NCBI GenBank assembly: GCA_021205455.1
Contig: JAJPXL010000079.1
Location: forward strand, 1-63,979
Length of the DNA stretch: 63,979 nucleotides
DNA from: Clostridiales bacterium
GTDB lineage: Bacteria > Bacillota > Clostridia > Oscillospirales > Oscillospiraceae
Reading direction: 5' to 3'
The translations under genes were made by a program, and so were the position numbers. Every line of letters starts with the position of its first letter. The stretch's first letter is position 1. Shown one piece after another: positions 42,454-51,137 of this stretch. The notes beneath the pieces were generated by a model. The model made no database searches. It saw only the letters and a list, made by a program, of their open reading frames with translations, and was not told the origin of the DNA.

Positions 42454-42887
42454 AGACACGCAAAAAATTCGGCAGAGCTTTCGCCGCCGCCCTTGTCCTC
42501 CTCGCGCTGTTTTCCGCCGTCCGGTGGTGGCTGGCCCCAGGGCAGATTTACCGGCGGAACCGGGAGGCGCTGAACGCCGCCGTGACGGACATCCTGGAGG
42601 CAGGGAGCGCAGATGTGCGGGCGGGCAGCCGCATCGGCGGGGCGCAGCTGGTGGATTACCTGTCCGCCCGCGAGGACCCGTTCATTGACTTCTCCACCCC
42701 CGCCCTGAGCACGCTGACCCCCTACGCCGGCCTCTACTATTCCGTCAACGGCGTGCCGGTGGCGGACGAATCCGGGGCCGACCTGGTGGAGACGGAGAAC
42801 GGCTGGTCCTGGACCGGAACGGGAGACAATCGGGGCAAGGCCTGGCAAATCGAGGGGAACTGGTACGGCTACACTGCCTGGTACTGA
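42450..42887 (+). CDS. Small membrane-anchored protein, unknown function
   Basis: A 145-aa protein with an N-terminal helix (about 9-27) and a soluble domain ending in WQIEGNWYGYTAWY. It is coupled to the preceding gene by an ATGA overlap. The C-terminal half has the look of a small beta domain. No family is assigned. Confidence 0.7.
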   Translation: MKTRKKFGRAFAAALVLLALFSAVRWWLAPGQIYRRNREALNAAVTDILEAGSADVRAGSRIGGAQLVDYLSAREDPFIDFSTPALSTLTPYAGLYYSVNGVPVADESGADLVETENGWSWTGTGDNRGKAWQIEGNWYGYTAWY

Positions 42888-42907
42888 CGGTTCCTGCGTC
42901 AAATGAG

Positions 42908-42942
42908 AAACCGCCTGCCGCAAAGCGGCAGGCGGTTTTTCT
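42908..42942. terminator. Bidirectional terminator
   Basis: A perfect stem, AAACCGCCTGCCGC with GCGGCAGGCGGTTT, and T5. It separates the membrane-protein genes from convergent ktrA. Confidence 0.92.
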
Positions 42943-42950
42943 GTGCGATT

Positions 42951-43610
42951 TTACTTTCCCAGCTTGCGGATCAGCTTCTCCATGGTGGATTCATGGGCCA
43001 GCACCATCAGGTGGTCCTCCGCCTGAATGACGGCCTGGGGGGAGGGCATGATATTGTCGCCGGTGGTCTTGTTCAGGATGCCGATGACGTAGACATCGTA
43101 CTTGGCGCGGATGTTGGAGGTCAGGATGCTCTTGCCCACCCACTCCCGCAGCGGGGTGATTTCATAGACGGAGTAGCCGTCCCGCAGGTCGATATAGTCA
43201 AAGACGTGGTCATTGTTGTACTTTACCGCCGCCCGCAGGGCCGCATCCTTGTTGGGGTGGATGATCTCATCCGCGCCGTTGCGAAGCAGGAACTTGGCGT
43301 GTACCTCGTTATTGGCCTGGCTGACCACATACTTTGCCCCCAGGTCCTTCAGCAGGCTGGTGATTTCCAGGTTGCTCTGGAAGCTGCCGCCGATGCAGAC
43401 AAAGCACAGGTCGAAGTTGGCCACGCCGATGCGCTGGAGGACGCTCTCCCGGGTGCAGTCGGCAATCAGGCTACTGGTGGCCACATCCAGCAGATCCTCC
43501 AGGGCCGTCTCCTCCTTGTCCACAATCATGATTTCGTTCCGCAGCTCCGCCAGGTCCCGGCACAGATAGTGGCCAAAGTCGCCCAGCCCAATCATCAGAA
43601 TGGATTTCAT
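42951..43610 (-). CDS. ktrA: Potassium uptake regulatory subunit KtrA/TrkA
   Basis: A 219-aa peripheral RCK protein. N-terminal Rossmann motif IGLGDFGHYLCRDL (about residues 7-20) with an acidic beta2 end (VDKEE) for ATP/NAD binding, and a C-terminal RCK_C domain (about 135-219). It gates the membrane subunit KtrB encoded 37 nt upstream. The ATG at 43610 was chosen over a longer GC-rich extension. KtrA proteins of Firmicutes often bind c-di-AMP in RCK_C, which would link potassium to that messenger. Confidence 0.93.
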   Translation of the reverse strand: MKSILMIGLGDFGHYLCRDLAELRNEIMIVDKEETALEDLLDVATSSLIADCTRESVLQRIGVANFDLCFVCIGGSFQSNLEITSLLKDLGAKYVVSQANNEVHAKFLLRNGADEIIHPNKDAALRAAVKYNNDHVFDYIDLRDGYSVYEITPLREWVGKSILTSNIRAKYDVYVIGILNKTTGDNIMPSPQAVIQAEDHLMVLAHESTMEKLIRKLGK

Positions 43611-43647
43611 AGTCTGTTCCCTCCTTGGTAGTCCTGTTGCGGGCGCG

Positions 43648-44997
43648 TCAGCCCACGGTGATTCGTTCCTCCGGGTACCGCAGCTTGCCGGTGCGCCGCC
43701 GCTCGGTGAAGGACATGGCAAAACTCAGGCTGCCCACCCTGCCGCAGAACATCAGCAGGATGATGACCAGCCGGGACAGGGTATTCAGCTCCCTGGTCAC
43801 GCCGGTGGACATCCCCACCGTGCCGATGGCGGAGAACGCCTCAAACAACACGTCGGCCAGGGGCAGGTCCTGCCCAATCAGTAGCACCAGAACGGCGAAG
43901 ATCGCCAGGGAGAAGTTGATAAACACCACCACGCTGGCCCGCTTGATGGCGTCCTTGTCCAGCCGCCGGTGGAACACGGTGCAGTCCTCACTGCTAAAGA
44001 GGTAGGAGCGGATATAGAGCAGGATCACCACCATCGTGGTGGTCTTGGCGCCGCCTGCCGTAGAACCTGGGCTGCCGCCGATGAACATCAAAATCATGGT
44101 CAGCACCTTGCTGCCGCTGGTCAGGGCGGCGGTGTCCACCGTGTTGAAGCCCGCCGTCCGGGGGGTCACGGCGCAGAACAGCGCCGCCCAAATCCGCTCC
44201 CCCCAGCTCATGTCGGCAAAGAGGTTGTTCCATTCGGACAGCAGGAACAGCAGCGTACCTCCCACAATCAGCGCCGCCGTGGCGCTCAGCACCACCTTGG
44301 TCTGGAGTCGGTAGCGCCGCCAGTGCCAGCGGTGGGTCAGAAGGTCATCCCACACCAGGAAACCGATGCCGCCCACGATAATCAGCCCCATCAGCACCAG
44401 GTTCACAATGGGGTCATCGGCGTAATTGCAGAAGGAGGAGTACTCCCCCTGGAAGCCCATCAGGTCAAATCCGGCATTGCAGAAGGCGGATACGGCGTGA
44501 AAGACGCCGTAGTAGCACCCCCGCACAAGGCCCAGCTCCGGCACGAACCGGACGGCCAGCAGCACCGCCCCTGTCCCCTCAAAGAGCAGCGTCCCCCGGA
44601 CAATGCGGCGCACCAGCCTGACGCTGCCCCGAATCTGCTGGGTACTCAGGCTGTCCCGAATCAGCTCCCGGCCCCCCAGGCCGATTTTCCTGCCCAGCAG
44701 GGACAGGGCGAAGGTGCCGATGGTGATGAAGCCCAGGCCGCCGATTTGAATCAGCGTCAGCAGCACCAGCTGCCCGAACAGCGTCCAATGGGTCCAGGTG
44801 TCGTAGACCACCAGCCCGGTGACGCAGGTGGCGGAGGTGGCGGTGAACAGCGCCCCCAGGAAGCCGGTCTCCTCCCCGCTTCGGGTGGCTGCGGGCAGCA
44901 TCAGCAGCAGCGTGCCCACCAGAATCAGCAGCACAAAGCCCAGCATGATCAGCTTTGCGCGGGAAAGCTGCACCTTCCAACGGCGTATCCGGCCCAT
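43648..44997 (-). CDS. ktrB: Potassium transporter membrane subunit KtrB/TrkH
   Basis: A 449-aa SKT-family potassium channel-like transporter with four M1-P-M2 repeats. Filter-loop sequences are readable: TATSATCVTGL (first), VSAFCNAGFDL (second), TPRTAGFNTVD (third) and FSAIGTVGMSTG (fourth), each with the selectivity Gly. The last M2 is followed by PEERITVG. It forms a dimer gated by KtrA. The two genes form an operon with ktrB first. Confidence 0.95.
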   Translation of the reverse strand: MGRIRRWKVQLSRAKLIMLGFVLLILVGTLLLMLPAATRSGEETGFLGALFTATSATCVTGLVVYDTWTHWTLFGQLVLLTLIQIGGLGFITIGTFALSLLGRKIGLGGRELIRDSLSTQQIRGSVRLVRRIVRGTLLFEGTGAVLLAVRFVPELGLVRGCYYGVFHAVSAFCNAGFDLMGFQGEYSSFCNYADDPIVNLVLMGLIIVGGIGFLVWDDLLTHRWHWRRYRLQTKVVLSATAALIVGGTLLFLLSEWNNLFADMSWGERIWAALFCAVTPRTAGFNTVDTAALTSGSKVLTMILMFIGGSPGSTAGGAKTTTMVVILLYIRSYLFSSEDCTVFHRRLDKDAIKRASVVVFINFSLAIFAVLVLLIGQDLPLADVLFEAFSAIGTVGMSTGVTRELNTLSRLVIILLMFCGRVGSLSFAMSFTERRRTGKLRYPEERITVG

Positions 44998-45116
44998 GGA
45001 GCCGCCCCCTTCCTGGAAATACTGCCTTTATCATAACACAGATTGGAGAAAAGCACCACGTTTTTTTAAGTTTGTTGATGGAAATCTGCGCCGATTTCCA
45101 CGCCGGCAGAAATCCG

Positions 45117-45145
45117 TTGCTTTTTCCGGCCGCCGCCTTTATAAT
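45117..45145 (+). promoter_or_regulatory. Promoter of nnrD
   Basis: TTGCTT (45117-45122), 17-nt spacer, TATAAT (45140-45145). Confidence 0.8.
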
Positions 45146-45176
45146 ATCCACAAAGAACCGGATTGGAGGAGCGGAT

Positions 45177-46040
45177 ATGAAACAGAACGCCGTCTGTGAT
45201 GTAACGGAGGCCCTGGTGCGGGGCTGGCTCCCGGCCCGTCCTGCCGACGGACACAAGGGCACCTTCGGCAAGGTGAACCTGCTTTCTGGCAGCGTGGGCT
45301 ACACCGGCGCGCCGCTGCTGGCCAGCCGGGCTGCGGTGCGGGGCGGCTGCGGGCTGGTCTTTCTGGGTGTCCCCGCCTTTGCGGAGGACACCGCCTACCG
45401 CATTGTGGCGGGCAGCTGCGTGGAGGCCATGCCCTACCCCGTCCGAAGCGCGGCGGACTTTCTGGGCAAAACTGCGCCCGACGCGGCGCTGGTCGGCCCG
45501 GGGCTGGGGCAGTCCCCGGAGACGGAGGCGCTGGTGCTGGAGGTGCTGCCCCGGCTCAACTGCCCGGTGGTGGTGGATGCGGATGGCATAAATATCCTGT
45601 CCCGGCATATATCTGTATTGGACGGGCGGGACGCGCCCACCGTGCTGACCCCCCACGACGGGGAGTTCCAGCGGCTGACGGGCCGCCTCCCCGGCCCGGA
45701 CCGGGCGGCGGAGGCCGCCGCCTTCGCCCAGGCCCACGGCTGCGTGCTGGTGCTGAAGGGGCACCGCACCCTGACCGCCGCCCCGGACGGCCGCCTGTAC
45801 CGGAACACCACCGGCAACGACGGCATGGCCAAGGGGGGCAGCGGCGACGTGCTGGCCGGGCTTTTGACCTCCCTGCTGGCCCAGGGCATGGAGCCGACTG
45901 AGGCCGCTGCCGCCGCCGTCTGGGTACACGGTCGGGCGGGCGACCTGGCGGCGGAGCGGTACGGCCACCGGGGGATGACCCCCTCCGACCTGATCGCGGC
46001 GCTGCCCATGGTCTGGCGGACGCTGGAGGCGCACGCCTGA
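45177..46040 (+). CDS. nnrD: ADP/ATP-dependent NAD(P)H-hydrate dehydratase
   Basis: A 287-aa ribokinase-fold repair enzyme that restores damaged NAD(P)H hydrates. Motifs: GHKGTFGKVNLLSGS (residues about 25-39), VGPGLGQ (about 105), VDADGIN, LTPHDGEFQRL, and the C-terminal KGGSGDVLAGLL (about 223-234). The YjeF N-terminal epimerase domain is missing; this is the stand-alone form. ATG 45177 follows TTGGAGGAGCGGAT. Confidence 0.93.
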   Translation: MKQNAVCDVTEALVRGWLPARPADGHKGTFGKVNLLSGSVGYTGAPLLASRAAVRGGCGLVFLGVPAFAEDTAYRIVAGSCVEAMPYPVRSAADFLGKTAPDAALVGPGLGQSPETEALVLEVLPRLNCPVVVDADGINILSRHISVLDGRDAPTVLTPHDGEFQRLTGRLPGPDRAAEAAAFAQAHGCVLVLKGHRTLTAAPDGRLYRNTTGNDGMAKGGSGDVLAGLLTSLLAQGMEPTEAAAAAVWVHGRAGDLAAERYGHRGMTPSDLIAALPMVWRTLEAHA

Positions 46041-46070
46041 CCGCCTATATCCATCAGAAGGAGGAACCTC

Positions 46071-46676
46071 ATGCACCTTGCAAAAGGTGTACCAAAGAAG
46101 CTGCTGACTCTGACCCTGGCCTGCGCCCTGCTCTCCGGCTGCGGCAGCCGGGGGGCCTCGGCCACCGACCAGGTGGACGAGGTGCGGGTCAGCTACGACT
46201 GCATGACCGCCTATACCGCCTCCGCCGCCATCACAGCCAACTGCAGCGGCCGCGTCTACAGCTACGAGGCAGACTTCTCCGGCGACCTGACCAGCGGGGT
46301 GATGACCGTCACCGCGCCGGACAATATCGCGGGCTGCTCCGTCAGCTGGGACGAGGGCGGCACCGTCCTGGACTGGGAGCAGGTGGAGCTGGAAACCGGC
46401 GCCCTGAACGGGGACGGGCTTTCTCCGGTAGACGCCATGCCTACCATCCTGACCTGCTGCACCACGGGGCTGCTGCTGGAATGCTCCCTGGAGGCGGACG
46501 GCTCGGAGCTGTACGCCGAGTTTGAAAACCCGGAGAACCCCGCCTGCACCGCCCTGTGCTGGTTCGACCTGGCAGACCACGGCCTGCTCCGGGCGGAGCT
46601 GACCAGCGAGGGGCAGACCCTGGTCACACTGGTCTTTGACAGCTTCCGGCTGGAGAGCGCCCCCTCCTCAGGATAA
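46071..46676 (+). CDS. Lipoprotein, possibly LolA-like fold
   Basis: A 201-aa predicted lipoprotein with lipobox LLSGC (Cys24). The mature part has regular beta strands (VYSYEADFSGDLTSGVMTV, LLLECSLEADGSELYAEF), somewhat like LolA-type lipid-binding domains. The family assignment is tentative. It starts 30 nt after nnrD with AGGAGGAACCTC upstream and probably shares its transcript. It has several extra cysteines in the mature part. Confidence 0.7.
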   Translation: MHLAKGVPKKLLTLTLACALLSGCGSRGASATDQVDEVRVSYDCMTAYTASAAITANCSGRVYSYEADFSGDLTSGVMTVTAPDNIAGCSVSWDEGGTVLDWEQVELETGALNGDGLSPVDAMPTILTCCTTGLLLECSLEADGSELYAEFENPENPACTALCWFDLADHGLLRAELTSEGQTLVTLVFDSFRLESAPSSG

Positions 46677-46680
46677 CCAG

Positions 46681-46716
46681 AAAACCGGCAGCCCACAGTG
46701 GGCTGCCGGTTTTCCG
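46681..46716. terminator. Terminator after the lipoprotein gene
   Basis: A 15-bp perfect stem (46681-46695 with 46699-46713) ending in a T run. Confidence 0.92.
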
Positions 46717-46737
46717 TTGGGGCAGCGCCGGACGGGG

Positions 46738-46766
46738 TTGCAAATCCTCCGGCCTGCGGCTATAAT
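46738..46766 (+). promoter_or_regulatory. Promoter of the second VanZ-like gene
   Basis: TTGCAA (46738-46743), 17-nt spacer, TATAAT (46761-46766). Confidence 0.8.
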
Positions 46767-46804
46767 ATGCGGTGAAATCCACTGTACCGGGAGGACGACC
46801 CCTT

Positions 46805-47248
46805 ATGCACCCAAAACGAACGAACCGCCTGCTGGCCCTCCTGTTTATCCTCTATCTCGCCTGGCTGCTGCGCATCACCGTATTCCGCCCCGGCTTCTCC
46901 CTGGCCGAGCTGGGGCAGCACGGCGTCCTCTCCGCCACCCCCTTTCGGGAATATTACTACTGGCTTCGGGCGGGGGTCTACGGCACCGCCTGCTACCTGT
47001 TCTTCGGCAACATCGGCGTCTTTCTCCCCTTCGGGGCATACCTGGCCTGGCGGCGGCCCAACCTGCGGCTGTGGCAGGTCACCCTGGCAGGGTTCGGGCT
47101 GAGCCTTGCCATCGAGGCGGGGCAATTCCTCTTCGGCACAGGGGTCTCCGACCTGGCCGACCTGATTCTGAACACCCTCGGCGTTTTTCTGGGGGCGGCG
47201 CTGCTGCGATGGAGCCTGGGGTTCTGGCGGCGGCACGTCGTCTCCTGA
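46805..47248 (+). CDS. Second VanZ-like membrane protein
   Basis: A 147-aa compact VanZ-family protein with four helices. Conserved elements are ATPFREYYYW, GNIGVFLPFGAYL, IEAGQFLFGTGVSDLADLILNTLGVFLGAAL. It is shorter than the VanZ-like protein at 41.2 kb. ATG 46805 follows CGGGAGGAC. Its physiological role is unknown. Confidence 0.88.
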   Translation: MHPKRTNRLLALLFILYLAWLLRITVFRPGFSLAELGQHGVLSATPFREYYYWLRAGVYGTACYLFFGNIGVFLPFGAYLAWRRPNLRLWQVTLAGFGLSLAIEAGQFLFGTGVSDLADLILNTLGVFLGAALLRWSLGFWRRHVVS

Positions 47249-47291
47249 TGTACCTGGAGGCTGTTATTTATCAGATTTTAATATTTCTTAA

Positions 47292-47320
47292 TAGACAAGA
47301 AACGCCGCGTCTGGTATAAT
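47292..47320 (+). promoter_or_regulatory. Promoter of the DUF2500 gene
   Basis: TAGACA (47292-47297), 17-nt spacer, TATAAT (47315-47320). Confidence 0.7.
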
Positions 47321-47350
47321 AGGGGCAAGACATAAAAGGAGGTATCCTCT

Positions 47351-47704
47351 ATGGCCCTGTTTGGTGTGGCGTTCTTTTTCCTGTTTTTTATTGTTCTGAT
47401 TATCATTCTTGTGAGTGTGGTGCGCAGCTTGAAGGAGTGGCAGGGGAACAACCGATCCCCGGTGCTGGATGTGGAGGCCGTTGTGGTATCCAAGCGGCAG
47501 GACTTCTCCACCCATATGCACAACGCCGGGGACGGCGTCATGCACCACACTACCCACTGCTCCTACTATATCACCTTCCAGTTCCACTCCAATGACCGGC
47601 TGGAGCTGTCCGTCTCCGGGCAGCAGTACGGAATGCTCTCCGAAGGGGATCTGGGGACGCTGACCTTCCAGGGCACCCGCTTTCTGGGGTTCCAGCGGAT
47701 TTGA
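47351..47704 (+). CDS. DUF2500 family protein
   Basis: A 117-aa protein with an N-terminal transmembrane helix (about 5-24) and a cytoplasmic-type beta domain (VLDVEAVVVSKRQDF through GDLGTLTFQGTRFLGF) typical of DUF2500. Ribosome site AAAGGAGGTATCC. It is monocistronic, between its own promoter and terminator. Function is unknown. Confidence 0.88.
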   Translation: MALFGVAFFFLFFIVLIIILVSVVRSLKEWQGNNRSPVLDVEAVVVSKRQDFSTHMHNAGDGVMHHTTHCSYYITFQFHSNDRLELSVSGQQYGMLSEGDLGTLTFQGTRFLGFQRI

Positions 47705-47770
47705 ACGCTGCCCCGGAGCGAACGACACCCCCTTTAGTAACCGCCCACCTGACCGTCAAAAGCAGCTAAA

Positions 47771-47817
47771 GCGCTGCCTCCGGATGCAAAAGCATCCTGC
47801 GGAGGCAGCGCCTTTTT
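47771..47817 (+). terminator. Terminator of the DUF2500 gene
   Basis: A 14-bp stem, GCGCTGCCTCCGGA/TCC(t)GCGGAGGCAGCGC, topped by a TGC-AAAA-GCA loop and followed by CTTTTTG. Confidence 0.9.
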
Positions 47818-47923
47818 GCGCCCCATCCGGCAGCGTGGCCGGGCAAACGAAAAGCGACGGAACGCCGTCCTGCCGGGACGACGGAAAATTCAGAAATCGC
47901 CGTTTCGTAATATTTACAAACCG

Positions 47924-47978
47924 TTCACATAAGTTGTGAAAAATGGCACTTGTAAAGTGCAGCAGGATACGTTAAAAT
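47924..47978 (+). promoter_or_regulatory. Promoter and inverted repeat before the activase gene
   Basis: TTGTAA (47950-47955), 17-nt spacer, TAAAAT (47973-47978). A perfect inverted repeat, TTCACA-N5-TGTGAA (47924-47940), ends 9 nt before the -35 box and could bind a regulator. The rest of the 398-nt gap shows nothing else. Confidence 0.65.
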
Positions 47979-48102
47979 AAGCTTCGGACACATGGCGGCA
48001 TCCCGCCGCCCCATTTGCCACCCGCTTGCCCGGCAGATAACCTGCCGGCGCGTCCGGCGGCACGCTGTCCTTCTATTTTTCAAAGTGTCAAGGTGAAAAA
48101 AG

Positions 48103-51075
48103 ATGAGCCTTAGAATCGGTATCGACATCGGCTCCACCACCGTTAAGGTCGTGGTGCTGGATGAAGCGAACAAGCTTTTATTCCGCTCCTATGAGCGGCA
48201 CTATTCCAAAGTGCGGGAAAAGACCTGCGAAATATTGGAGCGGCCGGAGGTCCATTCCCTCCTGACCGGACAGCAGGTCCATATGGTCATCACCGGCTCC
48301 GCCGGTCTGGGCGTCTCCAAGGCCAGCGGGGTGGACTTCGTCCAGGAGGTCTACGCCACCGCCGCCGCTGTGGACACGTTTATCCCCGGCACCGACGCCG
48401 TCATTGAGCTGGGCGGCGAGGACGCCAAAATCATCTTTTTCGGCGGGGCGCTGGAGGAGCGGATGAACGGCTCCTGCGCGGGGGGCACCGGCGCGTTTAT
48501 CGACCAGATGGCCACCCTGATGAACGTCTCGGCGGACGAGCTGGACCGCCTCTCCCTGAAGCATGAGAAGATTTACCCCATCGCCTCCCGCTGCGGCGTC
48601 TTTGCCAAGAGCGACATCCAGCCCATCCTGAACCAGGGCGGGCGGAAGGAGGACGTGGCCGCCTCCATCTTCCAGGCCGTGGTGGACCAGACCATCGCCG
48701 GACTAACCCAGGGCCGGGAGCTGAAGGGCAAAATCGTCTTTCTCGGCGGCCCCCTTCACTTCCTGATGGGGCTGCGGGAGCGGTTCGTGGAGACCCTCCA
48801 GCTGGACGAGGCGCACGCCATCTTCCCGGAGGACGGCGACTGCTTCGCCGCCATCGGCGCGGCCCTCTGCGCCACCGACTATGAAGCCCACCTGTTTGAC
48901 GACCAGCTGAAAAAGCTGGAGGAGTCTCAGAACTCCGTTTCCAGCGTGGACACCGCCCCCGCCCTCTTTGAGAGCCAGGAGGAGTATGACGCCTTCTGCC
49001 AGCGGCACAACAGCCAGCATCCCCCGGTGTACGACATTGCCACCTACTCCGGCGACGCCTACCTGGGCATCGATGCAGGCTCCACCACCACCAAGCTGGC
49101 CCTCATCGCCCCGGACGGCGGACTGCTGTACACCTACTACCACTCCAACATGGGCAACCCGGTGTCCATCGTCCGGCAGGAGCTGACCAAGCTCTATGAG
49201 CTGATGGGCGACCGCATCACCATCAAGGGCAGCGCCGTCACCGGCTACGGCGAGGACTTAATCAAGAGCGCCTTCCGCTGCGACCTGGGGCTGGTGGAGA
49301 CCATGGCCCACTACAACGCCGCCGCCCACTTCAACCCGGAGGTGGACTTCATCATTGACATCGGCGGCCAGGACATGAAGTGCTTTAAGATCCGCAACGG
49401 CGCGGTGGACTCCATCATGCTGAACGAGGCCTGTTCCTCCGGCTGCGGCTCCTTCATTGAGACCTTCGCCCGGGCCCTGGGCTATGACATTGCCGACTTC
49501 GCCAAGCTGGGCCTGTTCACCAAGAAGCCGGTGAACCTGGGCTCCCGCTGCACGGTGTTTATGAACTCCTCCGTGAAGCAGGCCCAGAAGGACGGGGCCA
49601 GCGTGGAGGACATCTCCGCGGGCCTCTCCATCTCCATCGTGAAGAACGCCATTTATAAGGTGCTGCGGATGTCCTCCGCTGACGACCTGGGGCAGCATAT
49701 CGTTGTCCAGGGCGGCACCTTCTATAACGACGCCGTCCTCCGCGCCTTTGAGCAGGAGCTGGGGCGGGAGGTCGTCCGCCCCACCATCGCCGGCATCATG
49801 GGCGCCTTCGGCGCGGCCCTGGCGGCGAAGAAGCTGGCCCTGGAGAAGAGCAGCATCCTCTCCGCCGAGGAATTGCAGCACTTCCAGCACACCGCCAGGC
49901 CCGTCACCTGCAACGGCTGCACCAACCACTGCGCCCTGACCATCAACACCTTTGACGGCGGCCGCCGCTTCATCTCCGGCAACCGCTGCTCCAAGCCCCT
50001 GGGGGGCAAGAAGGTGCAGAACCCCGACCTGATGAAGTGGAAGTATGAAAAGCTCCGCACCATGCAGGGCAAGGGGGAGGGTACCGGCGTCCGGGGCCGC
50101 ATCGGCATCCCCTTCGGGCTGAATATGTATGAGAATCTGCCTTTCTGGTACGCCCTGCTGACCAGCCTGAACTTTGAGGTGGTGCTGTCCCCGGAGTCCA
50201 GCCGGAAGCTGTACATCAAGGGCCAGCGCACCATTCCCTCCGACACGGTGTGCTACCCCGCCAAGCTGCTCCACGGCCATGTGCTGGCCCTGCTGGAGGA
50301 GAATGTGGACGCCATCTTCTACCCCTGCATGAGCTACAACTTTGACGAGGGCACCAGCGACAATAACTATAACTGCCCCGTGGTGGCCTACTACCCCGAC
50401 CTGCTGGCGGCCAACATCCCCCAGCTGAAGGACACCCGGTTCTATCACCCCTACTTCGGCCTGCACCGGCCCAAGGACTTTGAAAAGCACGCCTCGGAGT
50501 TCTTCCTCCAGGAGTTCGACGTGCCCAAGAAGGAGACGGTGGCCGCCGTGCGGAAGGCGTATCAGGCCTATGACGACTATAAGAACGAGGTGCGGGGCAC
50601 CGGCCGGGAGTACATCGCCTATGCCCGGAAGCACGATATGCCCATCATGGTGGTGGCCGGCCGGCCCTATCATATGGACCCAGAGATCAATCACGGCATC
50701 AACGACCTGATTACCGGCTTCAACTTCGTCCTCATCACCGAGGATTCGGTGGCCTGGATGATGGATAAGCAGCCCCGCACCGTGCTGAACCAGTGGACCT
50801 ACCACTCCAGAATGTACAACGCCGCCCGCTACGTCTGCACCCAGGACGATATGCAGCTCATTCAGCTGGTCAGCTTCGGCTGCGGCGTGGACGCCATCAC
50901 CACGGACGAGATGCGCTCCATCCTGGAGGACGGTGGCAAGCTGTACACCCAGCTGAAAATTGACGACATCTCCAACCTGGGCGCTGTGAAAATCCGCGTC
51001 CGCTCCCTGATTGCGGCCATGGAGGCCAGAGACAGTGAGCAGGCGGAGGCCCAGGGGACGAAAAAAGCCGTCTGA
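48103..51075 (+). CDS. 2-hydroxyacyl-CoA dehydratase activase-related protein (large part)
   Basis: A 990-aa protein with two BadF/BcrA-type ASKHA ATPase domains, beginning IGIDIGSTTVKVVV (residue 4) and LGIDAGSTTTKLAL (about 324). Each has a cysteine for a bridging [4Fe-4S] cluster (NGSCAGGTGAF and ACSSGCGSF). A DUF2229 domain (about 660-950; IPSDTVCYPAKLLHGHV) follows. Such proteins are ATP-driven low-potential electron donors to 2-hydroxyacyl-CoA dehydratase-like enzymes. In many Clostridia this and the next gene form one polypeptide of about 1400 aa. Here they are two genes 62 nt apart. Confidence 0.9.
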   Translation: MSLRIGIDIGSTTVKVVVLDEANKLLFRSYERHYSKVREKTCEILERPEVHSLLTGQQVHMVITGSAGLGVSKASGVDFVQEVYATAAAVDTFIPGTDAVIELGGEDAKIIFFGGALEERMNGSCAGGTGAFIDQMATLMNVSADELDRLSLKHEKIYPIASRCGVFAKSDIQPILNQGGRKEDVAASIFQAVVDQTIAGLTQGRELKGKIVFLGGPLHFLMGLRERFVETLQLDEAHAIFPEDGDCFAAIGAALCATDYEAHLFDDQLKKLEESQNSVSSVDTAPALFESQEEYDAFCQRHNSQHPPVYDIATYSGDAYLGIDAGSTTTKLALIAPDGGLLYTYYHSNMGNPVSIVRQELTKLYELMGDRITIKGSAVTGYGEDLIKSAFRCDLGLVETMAHYNAAAHFNPEVDFIIDIGGQDMKCFKIRNGAVDSIMLNEACSSGCGSFIETFARALGYDIADFAKLGLFTKKPVNLGSRCTVFMNSSVKQAQKDGASVEDISAGLSISIVKNAIYKVLRMSSADDLGQHIVVQGGTFYNDAVLRAFEQELGREVVRPTIAGIMGAFGAALAAKKLALEKSSILSAEELQHFQHTARPVTCNGCTNHCALTINTFDGGRRFISGNRCSKPLGGKKVQNPDLMKWKYEKLRTMQGKGEGTGVRGRIGIPFGLNMYENLPFWYALLTSLNFEVVLSPESSRKLYIKGQRTIPSDTVCYPAKLLHGHVLALLEENVDAIFYPCMSYNFDEGTSDNNYNCPVVAYYPDLLAANIPQLKDTRFYHPYFGLHRPKDFEKHASEFFLQEFDVPKKETVAAVRKAYQAYDDYKNEVRGTGREYIAYARKHDMPIMVVAGRPYHMDPEINHGINDLITGFNFVLITEDSVAWMMDKQPRTVLNQWTYHSRMYNAARYVCTQDDMQLIQLVSFGCGVDAITTDEMRSILEDGGKLYTQLKIDDISNLGAVKIRVRSLIAAMEARDSEQAEAQGTKKAV

Positions 51076-51137
51076 CGGAACCGCTGCGCCGCCGGGCACG
51101 CCCCGGCTGGCGCACCCCAGGAAAGGATTTACCTACT

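Noticed and set aside
41216-47248. Glycopeptide-resistance island
   Set aside because: Two VanZ-like genes occur, but no vanHAX, vanRS or mobile element; VanZ-like proteins are common in chromosomes of Firmicutes.
49258-51099. Long antisense frames opposite real genes (here 613 aa)
   Set aside because: High-GC codon bias opens antisense frames; their compositions (Gly/His/Val/Leu rich) and missing ribosome sites mark them as shadows.
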